Assembly: GCA_025766275.1 (NCBI GenBank)
Contig: JAFKAC010000010.1
Span: 496,001 to 560,000, forward strand
Direction of reading: 5' to 3'
DNA: 64,000 bases
DNA from: Lactarius indigo
Taxonomy: Eukaryota > Basidiomycota > Agaricomycetes > Russulales > Russulaceae
Within the stretch, counting starts at the first letter, position 1. Each line of letters opens with the position of its first letter. The notes under the pieces are model-generated. The model saw only the letters and a list, made by a program, of their open reading frames with translations. It was not told the origin of the DNA and searched no databases. The translations under genes and the position numbers were made by a program. Shown in pieces: positions 23,006-34,003 of the stretch.

Positions 23006-25430
23006 AATTCCATACTATATCACTACTCGTAATAATACCTCCGTCGACTTTTTGTCTTTCGACCCCTTACGCGCTCGCTACAGGGAGTACACTAGCATGG
23101 AGTGGCCTTCATGGGCAAGCGCAGGTCTACTAGACGAAACGGGTGTTCTATTTTATTTTAGGAATTCGAAGCCTTCTCAGAACCCAATCGCGGTTCCCCC
23201 TAACAAAATCCTCCTCTGGGATTGGCAAATTAATTCATACTCCACAGCCCCAGCAGCAGAGAGCCTCTTGTTCAGTACGTGTGGGGTTCTTCATCAATCA
23301 CGAACTCGTCTGGGCTTTTCCATGACAATATGACATACTGTATAACTGCGCAGAAGCCCCGATCCCGATCAAGAAGTTCCGAGGCCTCGGCAATCCGCGG
23401 TCTGTTCAGTAGCGAGGTTCGGCCGATGGGCCGATGCACACCCGGTTAAAACATTTTGACTAAAACCTCCGCACTTCGCCTCTACAGATTGCTTCGGGCC
23501 TCCCAGGTGCTTGGCGAGACATGGCGTACCCCGATCCTGGGGGGCTTGCTGTCGGCAGTACCAAAACCCTCTGGGGAAAGATCAGCGCCACGTCCATAGA
23601 CCATCGAGGACTGAACAGCCAGGGTCCCTGCACGGAATTCCCGCTGCAATGAGCTAATATCGGTTCCCTGGGAAGCTCCCAACTGACTGTGCTCCCGTCT
23701 AAAAACCCTGGAGGTCGTGCCCCAAGCTGTGCGGCGATCGGTCATGGGGGAAGTTGTCGACTCGGCTTATCCCTCTGTCGCGATCACAAGCAGCAAACTG
23801 GAAACGTATCTCCAACACCGTGTGTCTACCGAAGGCTTACTTTGGTTTACAGGTCAAGAGTTCCAACTCGTCCAACCGAGGAATTTCGGGGCCACCCGTA
23901 CCATCCCAATGGAGGGCCCCCCTCACGAGTATTTGTATATCTTCCCGGACGACCTTACAGGCTACCTCTGGACCCCCAGTTGCTCTTCCGGCTTAGCGAG
24001 CCCTGACACACCGCGGGTCAAGTGGACGCGCCATCAGTGGTGCGCCCTACGCCCCTCGAGGCTCTAGCGGTGGGTGGTTCTCGGTCACTCTTGGGAGGCA
24101 CCATACTAGGGGAGCGCTCCGCGCTAATCGCTTAGACGTGGCCTATGACGCAAGAAAAGTGGTCGCCAGGACCACCCCCGAGGAGGGCGAGCTCTCCGCC
24201 ATAGTAATACACGTCGTACGGATGGTCACCAATCCAGGTCGGACTGATGGTAAAGTTATTGGCGGAGCTGTAGCCACTATAACGGACTCGGGGGAGCAGG
24301 CCACGACCAAGTCTACGAACTGCCAGAGGGCGGAGGCGTGAGCCAGCAGGGCAGACCGTTTGTTCTTACCTTGGTCAGGCCCGCCGTTTCATTACTCCAT
24401 TCTGTCGCCTCACGTTGACTATTTCTGGCATTTCTGCATAGCTTAAACTCGCGAACTCGCGTACCATTCTGGAACACATTATCAATTAGCCGTTTCTTCT
24501 TTTGCTCATGCCAGCGTCTCGGTTAAGTGGAATCCCGCGGACACCAGTCTTAAGGACTCCGACTAGGCTCTCTTCTTGGCTTTGGAGGCGTGTGCCCGAC
24601 CTACGGATGAGGAGGGTGAGGTCTGGGATATCGGCTTACGACCAATGCGTCCACGAGTGGACACAGGGACCACGTACATCATTCGCCTAGCACAACCCCC
24701 ACCCCCCTTATCTAGCTCCCTGACTGTCACAACAATTCCCTATGAGAAGCAGCGGCAATTGAAAAATCCCACTTTGAACTCTCCGCCTAACAATAATATG
24801 CCACTCTTGGAAACTCCCGGACCACTACTGCCGTTTCGAGAGTACTTCCTCTTCTATGAAACACACCAAAATCTTGGGATCGGTCCAATCGGGGCTGACA
24901 ACCCCCCCCCCCCCCCTTCTGACTTCTTCTGCACAACCAACAACGCAATGATTCACTTCCAAGTCATCGAATCTGCCCATGCCACGCACAAGCCACCCTG
25001 AGCCCACTTATTTCCTGGAACCCCAAGATTGGACTCAGCGACGAGCCGTTGGTTTTGGGACGAAATATCACCTAGCAGACTTTATTCAATCCCACAGTAT
25101 CTCAACATACTTCCTCACTTGGGCCCGTTCTTTATGTTGACTGCTTCTTTATTCAGGAGCAGTCCTGACCGTCATACTGTGTAGTCTATACTCAATCCCA
25201 CAGCCTACGGTTTTTGTCAGGTTGTCTTAGCTCATGTTCCGAATGTCGACGTCACCCCCCCGTTCTATGCCCCCACCTTCGAGTCCCTCAGTACCTGCGG
25301 AATAAAGAAGCGATACGGAGATCTTCGAACAGATTCTTACCGAGACAGATATTTTTAGAACGACGAATAATTTTTCTTAACTCTTCGCAAATTCTGCCGC
25401 CTTACTCCCTACTCTGTCATATTGCTTGAG
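23006..25430. other. Flank of glycosidase copy A with a decayed unknown gene fragment
   Basis: Segments of 23040-23765 can be aligned with 29560-30305 downstream of copy B, so the duplicated block extends past the glycosidase. A frame around 23690-24067 is open for about 115 residues and partly matches the start of the frame at 30165, sharing NPEVV-QA and an arrangement of charged residues. No family recognised. The rest (24070-25430) holds only short frames; a run of 15 C lies at 24902-24916. Confidence 0.4.
24902..24916. repeat. C15 homopolymer
   Basis: Fifteen consecutive C on the plus strand. A G14 run on the same strand lies about 820 bases further on. Such tracts are prone to length error in sequencing. 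Confidence 0.9.
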
Positions 25431-26700
25431 CTACCCGATCCCGTGCTCTGCCAACAACCAAGCGAGGGGGGAAACAGATCGGTGATACCTTTGGTAAACA
25501 GAGCGGCGGCCGTAAATAACGCCATATTCAGAATTCCGCTCGATATGGATAGACGCTCACGTAGTTAGGGCAGGTAATCAAGCTTTCGTCAACGTGAATC
25601 TGTGCATTCATAACCAGAGAGAGACGGTATGCGGGATGTGATGACAGCATTTTTATTAAAAAAAGTCCGTTTGTATCCAAGGGCACAAATCCTGGGGCAG
25701 GCAGGTCGCATGTACGTACTTGCATACATTCAAGGGCGGGGGGGGGGGGGGCAGCAAATAGCGTATGGTGACGGTCGGTCTGAAAAACGAAGAAAGGAGA
25801 GCATGGGTTGGTTGTGAGGTCTAAGGTCTAAAGTTTTGTGGCAGGTGGTAAAGATACCATGATAGTCTAGTAAAGAGGGATAGCGCGCCCTCCTCCTGGG
25901 TATGCGACCAGTCAATCCGCACGGCGGAACCTTCGAGCGATCGGCTTGAAGGTTCCCCGGCAGCGGAAATGTAGCTGAAGAGATTACGAGAGCGGCCCAT
26001 GTGGGTGAGTGTGTGGGTATGAAAGTAGCCCTTTGGAAGCGGTAGAGGTGCCAGTCTCCGCCGCAGCTACACTTGGGGCCGAGGCCGACTATGTTCGGTC
26101 AGAAGTGGGCCGCGTATTGGTCGTGTCTGGTTGCAAGCCGGAGGGCAGTGCAAGTTGCGAGCCAGGAGTACCCGTCTTTAATAGAGGCACGACAGAAAGG
26201 ATAGCGCTTTCCATTGGGGGGTTGGGTGAGGATCTAGGTGTGAACGAAGGATGACCTCAGGCTCGGTTTTTGGTACCTCTCCTGGAACTAGTTTTCGTAC
26301 GCCTCCGTCTGCGTTAGGACGCGCGTCGAAAAATGGAGGACCAAGACTGGAGGTTCCTATGTGCGAGAAAGACGGTAATTTGTACAGACTTCAAGGAGCA
26401 CGTAGTGTAACTGCTTCAAGAAGCCAATGTTGAGATCTCTGGCTGCTCAGGCGGTGGCGACGAATCTCCGCTCTTAAAATAAAGAGGATTTCATGAGACA
26501 AACGAGGTTGCAGTAATTTGGCTTTGGGGATGATTCCGATGGACGCATGGGGGAGTCAATTGATTCTTTTACCTCACGAGAAGCCCGAGCAAGCGCGTCC
26601 CATTCGATTCTGGGAAAGGAGCCGCGAAGAAAGTGAAAGTCTGCCGAGCGCAGTGCGAGTTTGACATTGCTAAATTCGAGAGAAGGTCGTTCGTCGTACA
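25431..26700 (-). pseudogene. TRM112-like pseudogene (copy B)
   Basis: The second copy of the TRM112-like gene. The segment FLRGSFPRIEWDALARASREV is nearly the same as copy A, but the zinc-cysteine N-terminus is replaced by unrelated residues. The second exon has lost its frame (PEMLDDDL reads PEISTLAS), and the CGH region is mutated with a stop soon after. The last exon (LLAEHGIG then TAG at 25433-25431) is well kept but its splice acceptor AG has changed. About 600 bases of unrelated sequence, including a G14 run, separate the last exons from the rest. It is certainly not functional as TRM112. Confidence 0.7.
25738..25751. repeat. G14 homopolymer
   Basis: Fourteen consecutive G inside the segment that interrupts the TRM112-like pseudogene. 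Confidence 0.9.
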
Positions 26701-27452
26701 GTACAGCCTTTGTCTCAGCAGACGAGGTGATTAGACGGTCCTCCATGACTCGAATGAGAGGATGCCAAACATTGTCTTGGCAATTACGGTCGTCAACGAG
26801 CCTTGGTTAACTTGGTTGGCTGACCAATCATCGCGCCTTTTATTTATTTATTTTTGGAAGTCAAGACGTTTTAATGGGGTTATCAAACAGCTCTGCGTTG
26901 GCTCTTACCGTGATCATTCCGTACAAGAAGTCCTTTCTCGTAATATTCAGTCGGTCTGGATGTCCTCAGTAGGGCCTCTTCTATGTCCCAAGTGCTTCCG
27001 ATGTCGTTTTAGTCTCGGATAATCTTCTGCTGATGTACCCGAGGCCATGTGGTCCTAACGTCTCTGGATGGATCTGCCCGCGTGGTTTATGTCATGGGAG
27101 GGAAGCTAGTTTACTGGTTTTTACTTCGTTTTATGGGTGAGTGTTTACGCTGTGCGCTGTTCTCTAGTTGAAGCTGTGACTGCGTTTTTTATTTCTATTT
27201 TTACTTTATCCTCTAGGGGTGGAGGGGCCTCTTAGTATCTTCGAGGGGCATGCCCTCCTAGGGGGTCGGTGGTATCTCCCTAAGTGCGGATTTTAGTCGG
27301 TACGTCACGTCCTCTTCCCCGACCACGTATGTAGCGTGTTTCCCAATCCAAGGAAGGAGAATCCGATCAGGTTCGAGTCCAAGTCCTTACAGGTGCGGCC
27401 AGACCCTGCCGGATCGACTTGGTCCCTTTTCTAGTCACTATTTTTGACGACT

Positions 27453-27472
27453 GCCAGCACTACCATGCTGGC
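27453..27472. repeat. Small hairpin (GCCAGCA/TGCTGGC) upstream of glycosidase copy B
   Basis: A perfect 7-base inverted repeat with a 6-base spacer, counterpart of the CCAGCCA/TGGCTGG pair before copy A. Stem sequence differs between copies but pairing is kept. Confidence 0.6.
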
Positions 27473-27711
27473 GTGAGCGGGCGCCGGCTAACTGCTAAAC
27501 TTGGATTTTTTCCTGGCCCAATCCTTGACAGCTATCACTACCACATCGTGGGGCACGTGCAGGGGCTAGCTTTGGGAAAATACTCAATAAGAAGCACAGT
27601 ATTCGGTTTCCATGACTGACGACTGTGTCAAAACGGGAATGTAGCCGAGTTCAACTTTCCTCATCCGCGGCGGCGCAGCGAAAGCGTATCTGTAGCACTC
27701 CAATCGACATA

Positions 27712-27721
27712 CTAAATTTAG
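27712..27721. promoter_or_regulatory. CTAAATTTAG palindrome, candidate core promoter element (copy B)
   Basis: Same 10-base palindrome, about 89-98 bases upstream of the ATG at 27810, as before copy A. Confidence 0.4.
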
Positions 27722-27809
27722 ATCGTCCGTGGGTCGGGTTAAGTAGCCAACACATGGAAACGCCGTTCGTGCTCAGGTCCTGTGTCCTGATCGCCAACCG
27801 CTCCTCGAC

Positions 27810-29545
27810 ATGCATAACTCTTGCATTACCACCTCAGCTCTGTTTCTGGTCTGCGTGTCCGGACAGAGTCTCACGAGCAATCAAATCAACACTGTGACAC
27901 AACTCCTTGCAGAGGGTGCGACCCACAGGTCAGCTGTTCCCCCGCTTCGCTGTCTGGTATCCATCTCATTCCACCTTAGTTGGGAGCTCGGTGTTCGCGC
28001 ACAAGCTCTCCTTGAACTCTCCGCTCCCTCCTTCTCTGTACTCACCCCATCAGTGCTCCTCCCCCCTTCTTCGTCCCTGAATTCTTCCTCGAACGACACT
28101 CTCGCTGATGTCTTCACAATCGCACAAAACGCTGTCGCAACACTACCCCCTCCACCGACTAATGGCACCGGCCAGCCCCTCGTACTAGGGGACGGCAGCG
28201 CGGGCGATCCAGCCAGCATCGGAATAGCCGTCCTGATTGCCAATTGGACCGGTCTTGGTGGGGAGAATTACGCCGGGGCAGCCACCGCTCAGGTGGAATA
28301 CCTATTTGGACCGGGGGTACCGAAGACCGAAGACGGAGCGATCTCGCATCGTGTTTCGGAGGTGCAACTCTGGTACGACGTCCATTGACCGGTTTTGGCC
28401 CGTTCCTGTGCATTTCTTAACGTGCTGTCCTTTGCGACAGGAGTGACTCGGTGTACATGGTACCCCCTTTCCTCGCATATTATGGTATAACCACAGGAAA
28501 CCAGTCGATGCTGCAGGAAGCATACAACCAGGTGGGTTTTCATTCCTCGATTGCCACGGCAGTGACCCCTGATAACAAGAGAACAGGTTAAATTGTACCG
28601 CAGCTACCTCGGCGACATGTCGGCGGGCGGACTATGGCGGCATATCGTCCTGGGTGCGGATGGCACAGACCCAGGACACTGGTCGACCGGTGCGTGGCGG
28701 CATATAACTCGCACGTACACAAGATAATCAATATGGGTAAGTGTAGGCAATGCATGGGCAGCAGCAGGGATGTTGCGCGTGCTTGGGACGCTTAAGAGTT
28801 CACCCTTTTCTCAGGACTTTAGTGGTCAGATCCAGGAACTTGGCGACTGGGTCGCGGAGATTCATAGTGCGATGTATCCACACCTCGTGCGTCCCTGCGT
28901 ACTAGCCCGTCATGTCTCCTTATGCGTGTGCACACCTGCCGACAGCAAGCCAATGGTCTATTCAAGAATTACGCGGACGGGAACAGCACCGACAATTTCG
29001 ACGACGCGTCGAGCAGTGCACTGCTCGCTGCGACTGTCTACCGCCTCGCGCTTCTCACTGGCGATGAGACATTCATTCCGGAGGCAGAGCTCACGCGTGC
29101 AGCGCTCTTTTCCACAAATGGCACGTCTGCCACCCCACCTGGCCTCCCCGTAATCGCACCATCGTCTTCGACACCGTTGCCCTCGAGTACGGTACCCTCT
29201 TCGACCGGGTCCGCGCAGACGGCGGCGGATGCGTCCGCGGACACGCCTCACTTCACGGTCGACGGCTGGCTTGCGCCCGTCGTTGACCCCCTTAACTTTG
29301 CCGTCGAAGGCGCGCATAGCCCTGAGGGTCAGGCCTTCACGCTGATGCTTGAATCCGCGTGGCGAGATTGGTCCGATTCGGAGTCCGCGGCCAGCGGGGC
29401 CAGTGCCAGTGCCAACGTAACGACGAACGTGGCGCCGCCTAGAGCGCGCCTAAGCCTCAGCACCATGTTGCTAGGCGCAGTGGGCCTGGTCGTGGCATAC
29501 GCGTTGGCGACGACGGACTGTAGAGTCATCTTGTTCTTGATATAG
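27810..29545 (+). CDS. Six-hairpin glycosidase (GH105/GH88-like), secreted, copy B
   Basis: Six exons (27810-27928, 27980-28372, 28441-28531, 28587-28689, 28747-28886, 28946-29545) join to 481 residues. The first five exons are the same length as in copy A; the last is 12 bases longer. Signal peptide, SVYMVPPFLAYYG and HWSTGNAWAAAG motifs, N-glycosylation sites, Ser/Thr/Pro insertion and hydrophobic C-terminus are all retained. Exon 2 is almost unchanged between copies, while the signal peptide, the Ser/Thr/Pro insertion and the introns have diverged. That suggests purifying selection on the barrel core or recent partial conversion. Both copies look functional; a division of labour by promoter or substrate is possible but unseen. 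Confidence 0.78.
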
Positions 29546-31134
29546 AGGAAAGCTGTACTACTGTACTGTACTGGTCATCACAAGACCCCCGGCAACTTTG
29601 TGCTTTTTCACCCTCCTACAGTACGCACTCCATACAGAATGTGTATGGAGTGGTACCGACAGGCAGAACTACTGATCTAACCGGACATAACGGTGCTTCT
29701 ATTTTTCAGGAACTGGAACTTGAGATCTCACTCTGAGCCCGATGGTCCCGCCTGACAACGTCTTCTTCCCGAGCTCGCAATTAATTCCTACAACATTGCA
29801 GAGAACCTTTGGTACGAATCTTTCATCAATCATGAACACGACTGGACCTTTCACGTCAACGCGATGTGTAACCGCGCAAAAGCTTCGTTCAAGGCGCTTT
29901 CAAGTCCTCGGCGATTTCGTCCGCGGTCTTTCAGCAAAAAATTGGAGACTCAGCTGATGCCCATCTGGAAAATTTGACCAAAATCTCCAAACTTGCCTCT
30001 ACAGATTTCCCCAGGCCTCCCAGGGGCTTGGCGAACCCAGGATCTTCTGTCGGCAGTGGCCAGTAAACCTGCTGAGGTAGGGATGAGCGCCACGTCCACC
30101 AATGTTCATCAACTCTTGAGGCCTCGAGGACTTAACTGCCAAGGTCGGCAGGGCCCCTGCTGAAATGAACCAGAATCAGTTCCCTCCAACCGGGGCAAAC
30201 AACAGCGCTTCTGAAAAAAACCCGGAGGTCGTGTCCCAAGCCGCGTGGAGATCGACGACCATCAGGGAAATCGTCGAGGAGACTTACCTCGGTCACGATC
30301 AAACATTTCGTCGAGATCGCTTAAACGCTGAAGTAGTGGCGGTGTATCGTCACTATAGCCGAATCGAGGGTGAGCAGCCAAACCTTCAAGTCGAGCGAGG
30401 GGTTGAATCGATACGATGTTGATAAGTTACTTTCGGTCTTGGCCTTGCAGGGAGAGTCACTCTTAGAACGAAGCGCTGGCATGCAGACTCGTCCTCCTTT
30501 CCCGTTCTCAGTCTGCTCTCTCGGGAATTTCTAATCCTGATTTACGCTCCATTCAGGGGAACACGCTGAATTTTTCTTATACGCCCTTTAATTTGGTAGG
30601 TGGCGCTGTCTCAACCCCCATCCCGCTGTTCCTCTCCACATGGTAGTTGGCCACAAGTCCAACGCAGACTGAGCTCGCCGCTCTAAGCTAGGCTGGTCCT
30701 CACTCGACGAGATCTGCAAGTACTGATTCTGAGAAAGAACATTATCTTCATTACCCTCTCTTCTCCGAAGCCCGACGAGGGATTAACTCATACAGACACC
30801 TCTTGTTCCGCTTGTTCGGGACACGCGAAGGCGCCAAATCCCCCTTCCAGTTCTTTGACGAAGCCCCTGTCGCGCATAAGCCCCCCAAGCCTCGTGGTTG
30901 CCACGATTTCCTTGAGTCGATCCGTCAATGGATACACAATTGTCTCGGGAATAACGACGTTCACTGGCGCTCGTCGCCCGAAACCCTATCAACTAACCCA
31001 ACCCGGCAAGTCTTAACCCAGGAAATAAATACCAGTCCCTAGTCACGTTGAAATAGCTCCGGTAGATCGATTTCTGTCTTAGTTACATGGTCCGGAATAA
31101 AAACGACTTTACATCTTTATTATGTTTTGATTGT
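29546..31134. other. Flank of glycosidase copy B; truncated unknown open frame
   Basis: To about 30305 this matches the flank of copy A. A plus-strand frame at 30165-30422 starts MNQNQFPPTGANNSASEKN and reads 85 residues with acidic and basic clusters, then stops. It may be the 5' exon of a gene whose remainder was lost in the duplication. Beyond 30422 nothing was recognised. Confidence 0.4.
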
Positions 31135-32153
31135 TCACCGCACTTCGACATTCTTGTGCGCCCAGTCCTCGCGCACGTGTACATCCAACCATGTCTCGAG
31201 CTCGCGCGCGCGCCTTGCCGCGATCTCCACAGCGCTGATGAGCGTCTCCGGGGCGAGCGGAAGACCTCCCGCCTTGTGCACGACGGCGAGTTCGCGCTGC
31301 GCCGTGAGAGCAAGGACGAGCACGCCATGCGCGAGCCGCAGTTCCAAGCCCGCAGGGTCCAGCAGCATCCGGACCTTCGGCTGCTCTGACCCCTTGCTCT
31401 CAGAATAGAACGCAAAGGAGACGCAGAAGGGCGTATGATGCAGAGCGAGCGGGACCGGTGCGCGTGCCGATGGCGCGTATACTGTCACCTCCCCCGTGCC
31501 ATGCACCTCCACCTCCGGCCGTCGGAAGTGCCGCAGGGCAGCGGCGCACGCGAGGCTCGCGCAATCCAGTAGCCCCCCGCCACCTCCTGCGGCGGCGGCA
31601 GCGTCGGAAGAGGAAGAAGAGGAGGCCGCGGAGAGCACGTGTACAGAGAGGCGCAGGTGCCAGACGCGCTCGCCTGTGAGGACGCAGAGCGCCTCGCGGT
31701 CGATGGCGTCACTGCGCCGGAAGATCTTGTCGAGGTGGCGTGCGAGCGCCGTTTCTTCTTCGCTCGATCTGCGGGTGTGAGGGGACGTGAAGTTGGGGGT
31801 GGGGAGTAGTGACGCACCGGCCTGGTTCGTACTCGGCCCCTGCCATTGGAGAGAGCTCACAGTGGATGCTGATGAGCCCCTCGAACGGCCGTTGGGGCTC
31901 GGGGCGCACCATTTTGGCGTCTACATGCGCCAGCACGCTGTCACGTCGTGCGTAAGTATATGTGTGAGCAAGTTAGGTGGGCAGGGGCGGACCGAGTTTT
32001 GCCTAAGGAACATTCGACATGGCCCAGCTCAGCACCGAAAGAGAGGTCCAGGGTGCGCGCCTCGAGGAAGCTGCGGCCATCGAGACGCGCGTCCTGGTCG
32101 AGGGCGGCGAAGAAGAAATCTTTCTCTGGGATCGAGGGTGATGGCGGGCGCAT
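31135..32153 (-). CDS. RRP45: Exosome complex core subunit RRP45 (RNase PH fold)
   Basis: Three exons (32153-31993, 31937-31818, 31768-31135) give 304 residues, the size of the yeast protein. The start MRPPSPSIPEKDFFFAAL and the following RLDGRS are the family N-terminus. VLAHVDAKMVRP-PQRPFEG and SPMAGAEYEPGR are the diagnostic RNase PH core. RRP45 (EXOSC9) is one of six ring proteins of the RNA exosome, which holds RNA substrates for the 3'-5' nucleases RRP44 and RRP6 in nucleus and cytoplasm; the eukaryotic ring subunit is catalytically inactive. A low-complexity Ser/Ala/Gly insertion interrupts the C-terminal domain. The gene diverges from the FCP1-like gene with only about 150 bases between start codons. 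Confidence 0.93.
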
Positions 32154-32300
32154 CGTTCGTCGCGTAAACTCTCGTTTTTAGACGCACTCAGCCACAGCGG
32201 CCATTCCATCCCCAAACTGTTCGCCTTTCGCTACTGCTCGACCCGCACCCGGTGCAAGCTTGCACTGGCAAGACTCCAGGCCCGCGCTCGCAGGCCCTCG
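32154..32300. promoter_or_regulatory. Short bidirectional promoter, RRP45 / FCP1-like gene
   Basis: Only 147 bases separate two outward-facing start codons, so both genes must be driven from this interval or from within each other. No clear TATA box; it is GC-rich with CT-rich patches. Confidence 0.6.
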
Positions 32301-33802
32301 ATGGCGTATTACCCTGGAGACGACTACTACTACCAGCATCTGCCCGACTATTATTCCCAGAGCCTTTTCTCCTTTGGCACTAGTGCTGCCCTCAATCTCA
32401 ATGACCCGTACGCGTTCACCTTTACCCACAATCCGCACTACGATCACGACGATGGTCGCCAACGCCAACATCAACACCAACCTGCTTCAATTGCCGTGCG
32501 CTCGAGCGCCTTCACCCCCCACTCGTCACCCCCCTTCGTCGCCCCTCCGTCTGCTCCCGATCTTCCCCGCTCGAGCCCATCACCACCACCACCTCTCGAA
32601 TCCACCCCTTCCGAGTCCTACCTCGCCTTTTCCTCCATACCCTCGGCGACACTCTCCTCTCCAACACGTAAGCTCATCGTGCTCGACCTAAACGGCACGC
32701 TCCTCCTGCGCTCCCCGCGGCCCCCACGCTCTGCCCGAGGCCAGCATCACCTGGGCCCCGCACCGCGCCGCGTGATGCCACGCCCTTACCTCCCTGCGCT
32801 CCGTTCATACTTCTTTGCACCCAGCACGCGCGCATGGCTCGACATCATGATTTGGAGCTCCGCGCAGCCGCATAGCGTCGACGATATGCTCCTGCATACG
32901 TTTGGGCACGACCGCTCGGGGTTTGTCGCCGTGTGGGCGCGGGATACGCTCGGGCTTACCGAAGACCATTATCGTGCGTCCCTACTCACTTTCATCCCTA
33001 ACCCAATCCTTTTTTATCCTTCGGATGATTAAATATATTATGGTCTAATTGAGATCTGGGAATCTGTGATAGTAGAATATGGTGATCATGACTTTACTCG
33101 CCAACACCTTTTACTTCAGCTTCTTTTGGTGTGTCAGATCCCCGCTAATCGACGCCCACAGATCGTAAAGTGCAAACGATCAAAGACCTCGAAAAGCCCT
33201 GGGCGGCTCTTGCTCCACCTGAGCAGAGTCGCGCCTCACCTTCCTCAGTCGCGTCCTCCCGTCACGCCTCCCCAGAGCCGACCTGGTCCAGCCACTCGGC
33301 CGCAACGACGATTTTACTGGACGACTCGCACGCCAAGGCGGCGCTTCAGCCATACAACCACCTCTGCGTGCCCGAGTATACCCGTGCGCAGCGTAATGCG
33401 GATCTCACCGCACTCGGGTTAGGGCTCGAGCCTCAGCCCCATCATACCCAGCGCACGCCACTACCCGCCCACGAAACAACGACCCCGATAGGCGAGGAGG
33501 CTGCTGACGCACACCATCTGGGGAAAGGACATAAACGCAAGCGCAGCAGAGAACAGCAGGAGCAGCGAGAGGAAGAGGGAGAAGGGCTTGACGAGACGCT
33601 CTTAGCCGTCATCGGCATCTTGCACGCCGCGCGCCTGCAGAGCAACATCGCCGGCTGGCTGCGAGCTGGTGCACTCCGCCCCAAGTCGGAAGGTGGCGCA
33701 GAGTGGTTCGACGATCCTGCGCGCATGCACCAGTGGGCGAGGCGTGGGCGCGATGCGATGCACGAGCTCGGGCTGGTGGTTGAGCATGGCATCAATCCCT
33801 GA
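32301..33802 (+). CDS. FCP1-homology (NIF/HAD) phosphatase-like protein
   Basis: Two exons (32301-32973, 33162-33802) joined across a 188-base intron give 437 residues. An N-terminal 120 residues rich in Pro/Ser/Tyr precede the HAD domain, which begins LIVLDLNGTLL (DLNGT at 129-133). Further family landmarks are MPRPYLPALRSYFF, WSSAQPHSVDDML, EDHYHRKVQTIKDLEKPW and LLDDS-KAALQPYNHL. The canonical FCP1/SCP motif is DXDGT, in which the first Asp is phosphorylated and the second is the acid/base. Here the second is Asn, which may lower or alter activity. Family members dephosphorylate the RNA polymerase II C-terminal domain or related proteins; the target here is unknown. A basic Lys/Arg-rich segment near residues 335-350 may be a nuclear signal. 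It shares its promoter with RRP45. Confidence 0.82.
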
Positions 33803-34003
33803 GACGGACTCGTCGTTACATGAACTCTTCATGAGCGAGCCCTTTAGAGCTCCTCGGTGTGGAGTAGTTTCTTTTCCCTCCTCAAGACGGGTGGATTATC
33901 ATGCGATTTGCAAATGCGTGGTCTAAATATGTAGCATGCATGCGTGTGTGCTACGCGTGTATACCGGATGGTTGAACGTCCAAACTGTCTGACCCATGTT
34001 ATG

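Larger units (their letters stand above)
26747..27809. promoter_or_regulatory. Upstream region of glycosidase copy B
   Basis: No gene seen. It contains AT-rich stretches near 26840 and 27190. From about 27430 it carries sequence related to the promoter of copy A, including a perfect 7-base inverted repeat GCCAGCA (27453-27459)/TGCTGGC (27466-27472) and the CTAAATTTAG palindrome at 27712. Confidence 0.45.
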
